The notes: a model not told the origin generated them from the sequence alone. Shown: positions 37,447 to 48,517, counted from the stretch's first letter. The stretch: 64,000 nucleotides of DNA from Pseudomonas sp. P8_229 (GCF_034008635.1 NZ_CP125378.1:834501-898500), one strand, 5' to 3'. A program made the numbers and translations.

Positions 37447-40137
37447 ATGTCCCCGCCTCTGAGTAAACCGTTGGCACCCTCCTGGGTCAGCCGATTCAAG
37501 GAACAGAGCCTGGAGCGTGGCCGCCGCTACGCCCTGGAGAATCGAGTACGCATCGCCCAGGTCGGCGACGCCACCATCACCGCCAGTTGCGAAGGCTCTG
37601 GCGGTAACGTCTACCGACAGACCATTCACCTGCGCGAGTCAGCCAAAGGCACCCTGCTGCTGGTTGACGCCGCTTGTACCTGCCCGGTACGAACCAACTG
37701 CAAACACTGCGCAGCGGTGCTACTGCAAGTGCAGGAAACCCTCGAATACCCTGCCGCCGCAAAAGACGCCGAACTGCTGGAAAAGCTCCAGGCCGTCCTC
37801 GAAAACCGCAGCCCCAAGGCACCGCCGCAAGTGCTGGTGGACAACGTGCAACCGGTGCCGCGCCTGTGGCTGGCCAGCGTCGAGTTCAGTGCGTTCGAAC
37901 CGCGCAACGGCAAGATGCAGCGCTACATCCAGCATCGGGCGGCGCTGTCGTTCAGCTATCTGGATGAATACGTCAGCGGACAGAAAAACAGCGACATCCT
38001 GATCCGCCAGGAAGCACAGACCCTGCGGATAAAACGCCACCCCGAAGTGGAACAGTCCTACCGCGAACAGTTACGCATCCTCGGCTTTCGTATCGCCACC
38101 CGCCAGAGCAAAGCCCTGCCGGAAAGCGCCGGCGAGCTGTACGAGATGGTCAACGACAGCGCCTGGCTGACGTTCACCCTCAACGAACTGCCGAAGTTGC
38201 GCACCCAAGGCTGGGAATTGCAGATCGACGAGGAATTCGGCTTCGATCTGACCGCCGTCGACGACTGGTACGCCACCGTCGAGCAGGCCCCGGAGCGCGA
38301 CTGGTTCGATCTGGAACTGGGGATCATCGTCAATGGCGAACGCCTGAGCCTGTTGCCGATCCTGCTCAACCTGATGCGTTCGCACACGGAAATCCTCAAC
38401 CCGGAACGCCTGGCGCGCCGGCGCGATGACGAGCTGATTCTGGTCAATATTCCGCAACGCAACAGTGAGCACGGGCCGCTGCAGGTGGCCCTGCCCCTTG
38501 GCCGATTGAAACCGGTATTGGCGACGCTGGGCGAGTTTTACTTGCAGGAGCCGGGCGAAACCACCCTGCGTCTGAGCAAGGCCGACGCCACGCGGCTCAA
38601 CTCGCTGGAAGGCATTCCACTGCTGTGGGAAGGTGGCGAACAGATCCGCAGCTTCGCCCAACGTCTGCGCGACATTCGTGATTACACCGCCGAGACACCG
38701 AAAGGTTTGAACGCGACGCTGCGCCCTTATCAGCTCGAAGGGTTGAGCTGGATGCAGTCACTGCGTCAACTTGAGGTCGGCGGGATTCTCGCGGACGACA
38801 TGGGCCTGGGTAAAACCCTACAGACCCTGGCGCATATTCTCAGCGAGAAAAACGCCGGACGCCTGGATCGACCGTGCATGGTGGTCATGCCCACCAGCCT
38901 GATTCCGAACTGGCTCGACGAAGCCGCGCACTTCACGCCGCAACTGAAAGTGGTCGCGCTGTACGGTGCCAGCCGTAAAAAACATTTCGACCATCTGGCC
39001 GACTTCGACCTGATCCTGACCACCTACGCGCTGCTGCCCAAGGACGTCGAGCGCCTGGCGCAACAGCCGCTGCACGTGCTGGTGCTGGACGAAGCGCAGT
39101 ACATCAAGAACCCCAACAGCAAAGCGGCGCAGGCTGCCCGCGAACTCAACGCGCGTCAACGCCTGTGCCTGAGCGGTACGCCGCTGGAAAACCACCTCGG
39201 TGAGTTGTGGTCGCTGTTCCACTTTCTGCTGCCCGGCTGGCTCGGCGACGTCAAAAGCTTCAACGCCGATTACCGCGTACCCATCGAAAAGCGTGCCAGT
39301 GAAGTCAGACTTCAGCACCTCAATGGTCGGATAAAACCGTTTCTGTTGCGCCGCACAAAGGAACAGGTGGCCACCGAGCTGCCGCCCAAGACCGAGATCA
39401 TCCACTGGGTCGAACTCAACGAAGCCCAGCGAGATGTCTATGAGACCATGCGCCTGGCGATGGACAAGAAAGTCCGCGACGAGATCACCCGCAAGGGCGT
39501 GGCGCGCAGTCAGATCATCATTCTGGAAGCCTTGCTCAAACTGCGTCAGGTCTGCTGCGATCTGCGCCTGGTCAACGACGCCACCCTGCCCGCTCGCGGC
39601 AGCAGTTCCGGCAAGCTCGACAGCCTGATGGAAATGCTTGAGGAGTTGTTCGAGGAAGGTCGGCGGATTCTGTTGTTCTCGCAGTTCACCTCGATGCTGT
39701 CGCTGATTGAGGACGAACTGAAAAAACGCAATGTCGCCTACGCCCTGCTGACCGGACAGACTCGCGATCGGCGCACGCCGGTGAAGGAATTTCAGAGCGG
39801 CAAGCGTCAGATCTTTCTGATCAGCCTGAAGGCCGGCGGCGTTGGCTTGAACCTGACCGAAGCGGACACGGTGATTCATTACGACCCGTGGTGGAACCCG
39901 GCGACCGAGAATCAGGCAACCGACCGGGCTTATCGGATCGGCCAGGAGAAACCGGTGTTCGTCTACAAGATGATTGCCCGGGGCACGGTGGAAGAGAAGA
40001 TTCAGCACCTGCAGAAGGAAAAATCCGACTTGGCGGCGGGCGTGCTGGATGGGCGCAAGGCTGGGGACTGGAAGTTGCAGAGTGATGATATTGAAGCGCT
40101 GTTTGCGCCGTTGCCGGATAAGCTCGATAAGCGTTGA
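37447..40137 (+). CDS. SWIM zinc-finger SNF2-family helicase, copy A
   Basis: The 896-residue protein has an N-terminal SWIM zinc finger CTCP-x4-CKHC (Cys77, Cys79, Cys85, His87), a middle region of unknown fold, and a C-terminal SNF2 ATPase. The ATPase has Walker A DDMGLGKT at 450-457, DEAQ at 548-551, SGTPLENHLGELWSLF, LISLKAGGVGLNLT and the final box ATDRAYRIGQ. Bacterial SNF2 proteins of this kind are RapA-like ATP-dependent translocases on DNA. It is 11 bases after csiV and probably in the mfd transcript. The neighbouring minus-strand gene is its paralogue. Confidence 0.93.
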   Translation: MSPPLSKPLAPSWVSRFKEQSLERGRRYALENRVRIAQVGDATITASCEGSGGNVYRQTIHLRESAKGTLLLVDAACTCPVRTNCKHCAAVLLQVQETLEYPAAAKDAELLEKLQAVLENRSPKAPPQVLVDNVQPVPRLWLASVEFSAFEPRNGKMQRYIQHRAALSFSYLDEYVSGQKNSDILIRQEAQTLRIKRHPEVEQSYREQLRILGFRIATRQSKALPESAGELYEMVNDSAWLTFTLNELPKLRTQGWELQIDEEFGFDLTAVDDWYATVEQAPERDWFDLELGIIVNGERLSLLPILLNLMRSHTEILNPERLARRRDDELILVNIPQRNSEHGPLQVALPLGRLKPVLATLGEFYLQEPGETTLRLSKADATRLNSLEGIPLLWEGGEQIRSFAQRLRDIRDYTAETPKGLNATLRPYQLEGLSWMQSLRQLEVGGILADDMGLGKTLQTLAHILSEKNAGRLDRPCMVVMPTSLIPNWLDEAAHFTPQLKVVALYGASRKKHFDHLADFDLILTTYALLPKDVERLAQQPLHVLVLDEAQYIKNPNSKAAQAARELNARQRLCLSGTPLENHLGELWSLFHFLLPGWLGDVKSFNADYRVPIEKRASEVRLQHLNGRIKPFLLRRTKEQVATELPPKTEIIHWVELNEAQRDVYETMRLAMDKKVRDEITRKGVARSQIIILEALLKLRQVCCDLRLVNDATLPARGSSSGKLDSLMEMLEELFEEGRRILLFSQFTSMLSLIEDELKKRNVAYALLTGQTRDRRTPVKEFQSGKRQIFLISLKAGGVGLNLTEADTVIHYDPWWNPATENQATDRAYRIGQEKPVFVYKMIARGTVEEKIQHLQKEKSDLAAGVLDGRKAGDWKLQSDDIEALFAPLPDKLDKR

Positions 40138-40160
40138 GATCCTCGTCGCCTATTAGATGG

Positions 40161-40272
40161 CTTTCGCGAGCAAGCCCGCTCCCACATTAGAATTTTGGCA
40201 TTCACAAGATCCCTGTAAAAACTGGATTGGTGAACGCCACAGATCCAATGTGGGAGCGGGCTTGCTCGCGAA
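40161..40272. repeat. REP pair (REPIN), GTGGGAGC family
   Basis: The arms TTTCGCGAGCAAGCCCGCTC and GAGCGGGCTTGCTCGCGAA are inverted around about 66 bases, between the convergent helicase paralogues. Confidence 0.87.
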
Positions 40273-40307
40273 TAGGGGCACCTCGGTCTAACGGTTAAAA
40301 CCCAGGC

Positions 40308-43300
40308 TCAACCCTTGGAAACAGGCAACGGCGCGAACAATGCCTCGATGTCACTCTGCTCCAGCTTCCAGCCACCCGTCGACCCGCCTTCAAGTACCGC
40401 CCCGGCCAACGCAGCCTTCTCCTGCTGCAACGCCTGTATCTTCTCCTCCACCGTGCCACGGGCAATCAGCTTGTAAACAAACACCGGGTTGTTTTGCCCG
40501 ATTCGATACGCACGATCGGTTGCCTGATTCTCCACAGCCGGGTTCCACCAAGGGTCGAAGTGGATCACCGTGTCCGCAGCGGTCAGGTTCAAACCGGTAC
40601 CGCCCGCCTTCAGACTGATCAGAAACAACGGCACCTTGCCACCCTGAAAATCCTTGACCGGTGTGCGCCGATCCGTGGTGTCACCGGTCAGCAGCGAATA
40701 GGCAATGTCCCGTTGCTGCAATTCTTCCTCGATCAAAGCGAGCATCGAAGTGAACTGGGAGAACAGCAGGACTCTGCGACCTTCGCCGAGCAGCTCTTCA
40801 AGCATCTCCATCAAACTGACCAGCTTGCCGCTGCCGGAACGCAGCGCTTTGGCCGTCATTGGCATCTTGATCAGGCGCAAGTCGCAACAGACCTGCCGCA
40901 GCTTGAGCAAGGCATCGAGAATGATGATCTGACTGCGCGCCACACCACTGCGGGCGATTTCGTCGCGCACTTTTTTGTCCATCGCCACGCGAACCGTTTC
41001 ATAGACATCGCGCTGGCCGTCGCTGAGATCGACCCAATGGACAATTTCGGTTTTCGGCGGCAACTCGGTGGCCACCTGATCCTTTTTACGGCGCAACAGA
41101 AACGGCTTGATCCGCGCTGTCAGGTGCTGCATGCGTTGAACATTGCCGTGCTTCTCGATTGGCGTACGGTAATCGCGGTTGAAGGACTTGCTGTCGCCAA
41201 GCCAACCGGGCATCAAAAAGTGGAACTGCGACCACAGCTCGCCCAAGTGGTTTTCCAGTGGCGTGCCGCTCAGGCACAAGCGCTGGCGGGCCTGCAGATC
41301 ACGGGCCGCTTGCGCCGCTTTGCTGATCGGGTTTTTGATGTTCTGCGCTTCGTCGAGAATCAGCACGCTCCACAACTGCGGCTGTAGAACCTCGAGATCC
41401 CTCGGCAGCAAAGCGTAAGTGGTCAGCACCAGATCGTATTCAGCCAGATTAGCGAAATCCTTTTGCCGCCCCGTGCCGTGCAGCGCCAAAACTTCCAACT
41501 GCGGAGTGAAACGCTCTGCCTCGTCGAGCCAGTTGGGAATCAGGCTGGTCGGCATCACCGCAAGAGCCGGGCAATCGAGGCGACCGGCGTGTTTTTCCGT
41601 GAGCAGATGCGCCAAGGTTTGCAGCGTTTTACCCAGCCCCATGTCATCGCCCAGAATGCCGCCGACCTCAAGCTCACGCAGGGTCTGCATCCAGTTCAGG
41701 CCTTCGAGCTGATACGGGCGCAGTTGCGCGTTAAGACCGGCCGGCGCAGCGACGTGGGTGCGACTGGAATTCTGCAATCGCTTGGCGAAGGTGCGCAGCC
41801 GCTCGCCACCCTGCCAATCCAGCGGCACACCATCAAGCATGCTCAAGCGCGCGGCATCCGGGACACTCAAGCGCAGTGCATCGCCCTGATGACCGCCCAG
41901 GTACAACTCGCCCAGCGTGGCCATCAGCGGTTTGACCCGACTCAGCGGTAGCGCGACCTTGGCGCCCGAAGGGTCGCCAAAACCGCTGGGCTTCAGTTCG
42001 ATCAGGAGTTTTTCGTCATCGCTGCGTTGTGCCAGATTGACCGGGTCAAGCAAGCGCGGCTGGGTGCGCAACAAGTGCAGAAGGATCGGTAGCAAACTGT
42101 AGCGCTGGCCATTGACGACGATACCCAACTGCAAATCAAACCACTGATGCCCAGCCTCTTCTTCGACCTCGGCGTACCAATGCTCGACCGGTTGCACATT
42201 GAAATGAAAGCCGGGACTCATCTCCACTTCCCAGTTCGAGGCGCGCAACGTGGCAAGCCCTTCGTGCATAAACCCGAGCCAGGCGGAATCATCCGGCAAG
42301 GTGAACGTCTCACCGGGACGATCCAGCGAGCTCTTGCGCGTGGCTTTCTTGAAGCCGAGCTTTTGCAGGATCTGGCGCAGTTTCTTTTCCACCGCTGGCT
42401 GGCGTTGAATGCGCTGGGTTTCGGTGCCGTTGAGGATCATCACTTCCGGGTTGCGATCCACCGTCGGCTGGCCGTTGTAGGTAAACACCAGGGCGGCGCG
42501 GTGCTCCAGAACGTATTCCCAGCGAGACCGCTCACGACCGCTGACGAGGGTCAGTTGCGGCTGCGGAAGTACGTCGTCGATGACTCGTTCGGTCAATCGG
42601 TGTGGCGCCGGGATTCTCGTTGCCGCACTCATGCGATGGCTGAACTGCATGGCCTGACGCGCCGGAATGTCCGGCGCCAGCGTCAAATGACTGGCCAGTT
42701 TTTCTTCCAGTTCATTGAACAGAGGGCCAATCTGCCGCTGTTCACGATCCAGGTAAAAAAGCGGCTCCAGCGCCAGCACAGTTTCTTGCGCAGCCTCGGC
42801 ACTGCTCCACTGCGCGCGGAAGCCGCCGTCGGCCTGCTCGGCCCAGGCGAACTGGCCGATGCGTTTCGCGCCCGACACCAACGGTCGCAAATCTTCGAAA
42901 TCGAGGAACAGCCGCGAGGTGCGCAGGAGCATTTCCAGCAGTTCGGCGCCGCTGCTGCCTTCCAGCGGATAGCCGCTGTAATAGGCGTGATGGGAGTGCA
43001 TGGCAACCAGCAGCCTGGCGACGCGCAGATCCAGCTCGGACAGGTAGCCGGGCTGACGCATGAGCATTTCCGCCAGCGAATACATTGGTTTGACTTCGCG
43101 TAACTCGCCGCTCTTGAGCTGGGAGACCTTGAAAATATCGAGCAGCCACTTGCCGCTCACTGACGTTGGCTTGAGCTTGTAAAACAGGCGCGTGCCTGCG
43201 GTTTGTGCGCCTTCTACGGCGGGCTTGGCCGGTACCGGAATTGTCGAAAGCCAATGTTCCAGCGCCCGACCCAGCGGGATCTGTGCGTCACGTTCAGACG

Positions 43301-43598
43301 CACTATGATCACTGCCCTGCAGGTGATAAAGCACCGCAGCGCAATGCTTGCAGTCGATAGCGACAGGACAGGTGCACAGGCAACGCAAGTTGACGCCCAG
43401 CCGATCTTCGGACAGGCAAATGGTTTGTTCATACGCCTGATCTTGCGAACCGACGCAGAACGCCTCGATCTTTCTGTCATCGATCTCGATGATCTCTACC
43501 CGATCCTCGGCTGCATAAGCCCGAGCCTTGGCCAGCGCGGTGCTAGTGAATTCCTGAGTCCAGGCCAACGACTTGAGCTGTTCGATGAAAATGCTCAT
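40308..43598 (-). CDS. SWIM zinc-finger SNF2-family helicase, copy B
   Basis: The 1096-residue protein repeats the layout of copy A: SWIM finger CTCP-x4-CKHC (Cys75, Cys77, Cys83, His85), middle region, then an SNF2 ATPase with DDMGLGKT, DEAQNIKN, SGTPLENHLGELW, LISLKAGGTGLNL and ATDRAYRIGQN. The ATPase halves are highly similar, often identical over ten or more residues (LRPYQLEGL, SQIIIL). Copy B has about 200 extra residues between the finger and the EHRAALVFTY stretch shared with copy A. It points toward copy A, with a REP pair between, and ends the minus-strand unit 9 bases before the phosphorylase gene's stop side. It is probably a second DNA translocase with a different targeting region. 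Confidence 0.93.
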   Translation of the reverse strand: MSIFIEQLKSLAWTQEFTSTALAKARAYAAEDRVEIIEIDDRKIEAFCVGSQDQAYEQTICLSEDRLGVNLRCLCTCPVAIDCKHCAAVLYHLQGSDHSASERDAQIPLGRALEHWLSTIPVPAKPAVEGAQTAGTRLFYKLKPTSVSGKWLLDIFKVSQLKSGELREVKPMYSLAEMLMRQPGYLSELDLRVARLLVAMHSHHAYYSGYPLEGSSGAELLEMLLRTSRLFLDFEDLRPLVSGAKRIGQFAWAEQADGGFRAQWSSAEAAQETVLALEPLFYLDREQRQIGPLFNELEEKLASHLTLAPDIPARQAMQFSHRMSAATRIPAPHRLTERVIDDVLPQPQLTLVSGRERSRWEYVLEHRAALVFTYNGQPTVDRNPEVMILNGTETQRIQRQPAVEKKLRQILQKLGFKKATRKSSLDRPGETFTLPDDSAWLGFMHEGLATLRASNWEVEMSPGFHFNVQPVEHWYAEVEEEAGHQWFDLQLGIVVNGQRYSLLPILLHLLRTQPRLLDPVNLAQRSDDEKLLIELKPSGFGDPSGAKVALPLSRVKPLMATLGELYLGGHQGDALRLSVPDAARLSMLDGVPLDWQGGERLRTFAKRLQNSSRTHVAAPAGLNAQLRPYQLEGLNWMQTLRELEVGGILGDDMGLGKTLQTLAHLLTEKHAGRLDCPALAVMPTSLIPNWLDEAERFTPQLEVLALHGTGRQKDFANLAEYDLVLTTYALLPRDLEVLQPQLWSVLILDEAQNIKNPISKAAQAARDLQARQRLCLSGTPLENHLGELWSQFHFLMPGWLGDSKSFNRDYRTPIEKHGNVQRMQHLTARIKPFLLRRKKDQVATELPPKTEIVHWVDLSDGQRDVYETVRVAMDKKVRDEIARSGVARSQIIILDALLKLRQVCCDLRLIKMPMTAKALRSGSGKLVSLMEMLEELLGEGRRVLLFSQFTSMLALIEEELQQRDIAYSLLTGDTTDRRTPVKDFQGGKVPLFLISLKAGGTGLNLTAADTVIHFDPWWNPAVENQATDRAYRIGQNNPVFVYKLIARGTVEEKIQALQQEKAALAGAVLEGGSTGGWKLEQSDIEALFAPLPVSKG

Positions 43599-43607
43599 GG
43601 GCAGCCC

Positions 43608-45365
<1,758 letters not shown>

Positions 45366-45369
<4 letters not shown>

Positions 45370-45479
45370 AGAGATTCCTTGAAAACGAAAAACCCGTCTC
45401 GCACGACATCGCCACCGAGGGCAATGCCCGGCAGGTTGGCGATGGTCAGGGGAAACGGGTTCAAAACGAGAGTCGACAT
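45366..45479 (-). CDS. Possible 37-residue leader ORF overlapping nagZ
   Basis: The frame runs ATG to TGA and encodes MSTLVLNPFPLTIANLPGIA followed by LGGDVVRDGFFVFKESL. Its stop overlaps the nagZ start as ATGA, which fits translational coupling, and most codons end in G or C like its neighbours. An in-frame stop lies two codons before the ATG. No good ribosome-binding site is visible, which weakens the case. It could be a coupled leader peptide, or a chance frame in the nagZ leader. No domain is recognised. Confidence 0.4.
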
Positions 45480-45527
45480 GGGCGGCTAGCTTAGCGGATG
45501 TAAACTGCTGCGCCCACCCGTGTGCGG

Positions 45528-46235
45528 TTAAACCTTGGCGGCCACCGGGGTCGATTTGCTGCGCGGGCGCAGTTGGGCTGTCGCCATGGCCGGGTCGGTG
45601 ACACCGGTTTCGGCACGCATGCCGGCCGCGAGGAACGGCACCATCAGGCGCATCACCTGCTCGATCGAGGTGTTGACGCCGAAATCGGTCTCGGCAATCG
45701 CGCGCAAGGCCTTGATACCCGACATGCTGAACGCAGCAGCGCCGAGCATGAAGTGCACGCGCCAGAACAGCTCGATCGGTGGAATGCGTGGTGCCGCTTC
45801 ATTGACCAGCAGCATGTAGCGGCGGAATACCTTGCCGTACATATCTTCCAGGTAACGACGCAGGTGGCCCTGGCTCTGGCTGAACGCCAGGCCGAGCAAG
45901 CGCATGAAGATCGACAGATCGTTACCACTGCGTGGCTGAACCACCAGCGCCTGTTCAACGAGGATTTCCAGCAGTTCTTCAAGCGTCGGCTTGTTTTCAG
46001 GCTTGGCCTGACGCCGCTCCAGCTCTTTGTCGAGGCTGATGCAGAACGGCCCGAGGAAGCGCGAGAAAACCGCCTGGATCAGCGCTTTCTTGGAGCCGAA
46101 ATGATAGTTCACCGCGGCCAGGTTGACGCCGGCCTTGCTGGTGATCAAACGCAATGAGGTTTCGGCGAAACCTTTCTCCGCGAACAACTGCTCGGCAGCA
46201 TCAAGAATGCGTTCAACGGTTTCCGACTGGGCCAT
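45528..46235 (-). CDS. psrA: TetR-family fatty-acid-responsive regulator PsrA
   Basis: The 235-residue regulator has an N-terminal TetR helix-turn-helix (LRLITSKAGVNLAAVNYHFGSKKALI) and a helical ligand domain. PsrA responds to long-chain fatty acids, represses its own gene and fadBA, and activates rpoS in Pseudomonas. The ATG at 46235 has GGAG six bases upstream; an upstream start at 46253 would run into the operator. Two PsrA-type palindromes lie immediately upstream, which supports autoregulation. fadB-fadA is 6 kb away in this window. Confidence 0.93.
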   Translation of the reverse strand: MAQSETVERILDAAEQLFAEKGFAETSLRLITSKAGVNLAAVNYHFGSKKALIQAVFSRFLGPFCISLDKELERRQAKPENKPTLEELLEILVEQALVVQPRSGNDLSIFMRLLGLAFSQSQGHLRRYLEDMYGKVFRRYMLLVNEAAPRIPPIELFWRVHFMLGAAAFSMSGIKALRAIAETDFGVNTSIEQVMRLMVPFLAAGMRAETGVTDPAMATAQLRPRSKSTPVAAKV

Positions 46236-46250
46236 GGCTACTCCGCCTGA

Positions 46251-46277
46251 CAAACACTTGTTTGAAACATACGTTTC
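46251..46277. promoter_or_regulatory. Two abutting PsrA operators
   Basis: CAAACACTTGTTTG (46251-46264) and GAAACATACGTTTC (46264-46277) both fit the published PsrA pattern [G/C]AAAC-N2-4-GTTT[G/C] with N4. They share one base, and the nearer one starts 15 bases before the psrA ATG. Confidence 0.8.
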
Positions 46278-46402
46278 AGCCTGTGCCTTGTCAAGCCTGC
46301 CAGTTCGTTTTGGGAATGGTCGGTCAGCTATTTAACCACACTCGCCCGCCCCATTTATAAGCACGACCACCGACCGTCCGGCGGCCTGCAAAAAAACGGG
46401 CA

Positions 46403-46430
46403 TTGCCAAGACCGCTTCACTGTATATAAT
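46403..46430 (+). promoter_or_regulatory. lexA promoter
   Basis: TTGCCA (46403-46408) and TATAAT (46425-46430) are 16 bases apart; the -10 lies inside the first SOS box. Confidence 0.65.
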
Positions 46431-46435
46431 CCCAG
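46420..46435. promoter_or_regulatory. LexA (SOS) box 1
   Basis: CTGTATATAATCCCAG fits CTG-N10-CAG and overlaps the lexA -10 element. Confidence 0.85.
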
Positions 46436-46438
46436 TCA

Positions 46439-46454
46439 CTGTATAAAAAGACAG
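46439..46454. promoter_or_regulatory. LexA (SOS) box 2
   Basis: CTGTATAAAAAGACAG fits CTG-N10-CAG, three bases after box 1 and 10 bases before the lexA start. Twin boxes are usual at lexA genes. Confidence 0.85.
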
Positions 46455-46464
46455 AGCGATCAAT

Positions 46465-47073
46465 ATGCTAAAGCTGACGCCACGCCAAGCCGAGATTCTG
46501 GCCTTTATCAAACGCTGCCTCGAAGACAACGGCTACCCGCCAACCCGCGCGGAAATCGCTCAGGAGCTGGGCTTCAAATCGCCGAACGCGGCCGAAGAAC
46601 ATCTCAAGGCCCTCGCACGCAAAGGCGCCATCGAGATGACCCCGGGCGCCTCGCGCGGCATTCGCATCCCGGGCTTCGAAGCCAAGGCTGACGACTCCAC
46701 CCTGCCGATCATTGGCCGGGTCGCCGCAGGCGCACCGATCCTCGCGCAGCAGCACATCGAAGAATCCTGCAACATCAACCCGGCTTTCTTCCATCCCCGC
46801 GCCGACTACCTGCTGCGCGTGCACGGCATGAGCATGAAGGACATCGGCATCTTCGACGGTGACCTGCTGGCGGTGCATACCACTCGCGAGGCACGCAATG
46901 GTCAGGTCGTCGTGGCACGTATCGGTGATGAAGTGACCGTCAAGCGCTTCAAGCGCGAAGGCAGCAAAGTCTGGCTGATTGCTGAAAACCCCGAGTTCGC
47001 CCCTATCGAAGTCGACCTGAAAGATCAGGAACTGGTGATCGAAGGCTTGAGTGTCGGCGTAATCCGCCGCTAA
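46465..47073 (+). CDS. lexA: SOS repressor LexA
   Basis: The 202-residue repressor has a winged helix-turn-helix (residues 1-70, [20 protein letters not shown]), the self-cleavage site Ala88-Gly89 in GRVAAGAP, and the catalytic Ser123 (HGMSMKD) and Lys160 (TVKRFKR). RecA-stimulated cleavage would release the SOS regulon, including the lexA-sulA transcript itself. sulA follows after 10 bases. Confidence 0.97.
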   Translation: MLKLTPRQAEILAFIKRCLEDNGYPPTRAEIAQELGFKSPNAAEEHLKALARKGAIEMTPGASRGIRIPGFEAKADDSTLPIIGRVAAGAPILAQQHIEESCNINPAFFHPRADYLLRVHGMSMKDIGIFDGDLLAVHTTREARNGQVVVARIGDEVTVKRFKREGSKVWLIAENPEFAPIEVDLKDQELVIEGLSVGVIRR

Positions 47074-47083
47074 AGGAGGCTTT

Positions 47084-47557
47084 ATGCAGTTCCCACACAC
47101 ACCTCAGCAAACACAACTGCCTTTATTCGAAGCGTTTCTGGCACAACCGATGGCGCCGACCCTGAAAGACGTGGTCGAGCGCCCCTGGAATGCCGAACCG
47201 GAAGTATTCAGTGAGCTGTCACTGCGCGGTGCGGCGGGGAACTGCCTGAACCTGCTCGCCCCGATCCTTCGCGAACTGAGCGAAGATCAGGACGCACGCT
47301 GGCTGACGCTGATCGCCCCTCCCGCCAGCCTGACCCAGACCTGGCTGCGCGAGGCCGGCCTTAACCGCGAGCGCATTCTGCTGCTGCAACCCCGGGGCGC
47401 GCAAAGTGCTCAGCAACTGGCCTGCGAAGCACTGCGTCTGGGTCGAAGCCATACGGTCGTGACCTGGCTCAACCCAATGAACACCGGTGCACGGCAACAA
47501 CTGATCAGCGCTGCACGCACGGGCGACGCTCAGAGCCTGAACATTCGATTGGGTTGA
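47084..47557 (+). CDS. sulA: SOS cell-division inhibitor SulA
   Basis: The 157-residue protein has the SulA pattern SELSLRGAAGNCLNLLAPIL and ARWLTLIAPPASLTQTWLREAGLN. It blocks FtsZ assembly while DNA damage lasts. It is 10 bases after lexA with an AAAGGAGG ribosome-binding site in the gap, so it is under the twin SOS boxes. A GC-rich hairpin (47590-47613) follows. Confidence 0.93.
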   Translation: MQFPHTPQQTQLPLFEAFLAQPMAPTLKDVVERPWNAEPEVFSELSLRGAAGNCLNLLAPILRELSEDQDARWLTLIAPPASLTQTWLREAGLNRERILLLQPRGAQSAQQLACEALRLGRSHTVVTWLNPMNTGARQQLISAARTGDAQSLNIRLG

Positions 47558-47589
47558 TTCACTTGTAACGCGCGCTGTGTGAAGCGCAT

Positions 47590-47613
47590 GGCTTCTCCAA
47601 GGACAGAGAAGCC
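47590..47613. terminator. Hairpin after sulA
   Basis: GGCTTCTC and GAGAAGCC are inverted around eight bases, 32 bases after the sulA stop. There is no T run, so termination is uncertain. Confidence 0.35.
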
Positions 47614-47652
47614 GACTTGATGCGGTATCGGCAAACGCCGAAAGGCAGGGGA

Positions 47653-47886
47653 TCAGTGAAGAACCCGCGGCCCCTCTTCCTTATCAAACTCGCCTTCAAC
47701 CATACGACCGGCCATCTGCACGCCGACGCTCAACATCGCCTTGGCGATTTCCACGTGCTGGCCTTGCAGGAACGCCTTGGCATCCTCGGAGAAATCCAGC
47801 GTCACCAGAGAACCCTCGTCCTCAGCCCTGCGCAGTTCGATTCGGCCGTCTGGTAACTCGACAATTTCTAGAAAGGACGTTGGCAT
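47653..47886 (-). CDS. Small conserved hypothetical protein (PA3009-like)
   Basis: The 77-residue acidic protein has no signal peptide or membrane span. It has alternating hydrophobic residues at the N-terminus (FLEIVELPDGRIELRR) suggesting a beta-hairpin, and a helical C-terminal half. GGAG lies about 11 bases before the ATG. It is convergent with sulA and downstream of the DUF6586-like gene on the same strand. I do not recognise a function. Confidence 0.7.
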   Translation of the reverse strand: MPTSFLEIVELPDGRIELRRAEDEGSLVTLDFSEDAKAFLQGQHVEIAKAMLSVGVQMAGRMVEGEFDKEEGPRVLH

Positions 47887-47992
47887 ATAGGTCTGTTCTC
47901 CACGAAAGGCAGGGATTATATAGACATCATTCAGGCTTCGCTCGGGATCTTGACCAGCAGCATGTTTCAGATTGCCACCGCGTCAATTGTCC

Positions 47993-48517
47993 TCAGCACT
48001 CATTCAAGCCTTCGCGAAAACGGATGGCCAGACCCTTGAGGTTCTGCCGCCAGCTCTCCAGTTCTTCGCGACTCAACTCCTGCGGCTCCTCTGTTTCATC
48101 CAGATTAACGGCCTGAATCAGTGGCTGGGTCACATCACCCTTTGGCTTGTGTGGCACTCGTGGTGGCTGGAACATCGCCGAATGCGCCACCAGCAGTTTC
48201 GCCAACCAGGTTCCAGGATTGCCCGCCAGCTCAACCATCTCGGCCAGCTCCGGGATCGCAATCGACTCCAGCACCTCGGGAGTCAGCAGCGTCTCTGCCC
48301 GCGGCGCATTGGCCTGAGGCAGACGGTAGAAACCGGCGATCTCATGGCACAGCCCCAGAAGCGCGCCGTAGAGGTGAAACAACGCCGATTCACGTCCAGC
48401 CTGAATCAACGCCAACGAGTTCATCGCCCGCCCTTCTTCGGCGCGAGCCAGAGCTTCCAGCGACAGGCCAGCGAAATAGATCTTCTGATTGGTGCGGGTA
48501 TAGAGTTCGTGCGCCAT
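47993..48517 (-). CDS. DUF6586-like hypothetical protein
   Basis: The 174-residue protein begins MAHELYTRTNQKIYFAGLSL and is mainly helical, with an SALFHLYGALLGLCHEIAGFY segment. A proline- and acid-rich linker follows (about 125-150) and then a short C-terminal helix. GGAG lies nine bases before the ATG at 48517; an in-frame start at 48532 is less likely. The function is unknown. It sits between topA and the small PA3009-like gene, as in other pseudomonads. Confidence 0.72.
   Translation of the reverse strand: MAHELYTRTNQKIYFAGLSLEALARAEEGRAMNSLALIQAGRESALFHLYGALLGLCHEIAGFYRLPQANAPRAETLLTPEVLESIAIPELAEMVELAGNPGTWLAKLLVAHSAMFQPPRVPHKPKGDVTQPLIQAVNLDETEEPQELSREELESWRQNLKGLAIRFREGLNEC

Noticed and set aside
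37447..43598. Helicase pair as part of a known anti-phage island
   Set aside because: No nuclease, methylase, integrase or other defence gene lies nearby; neighbours are core genes. The idea is left open only as a test in the findings.
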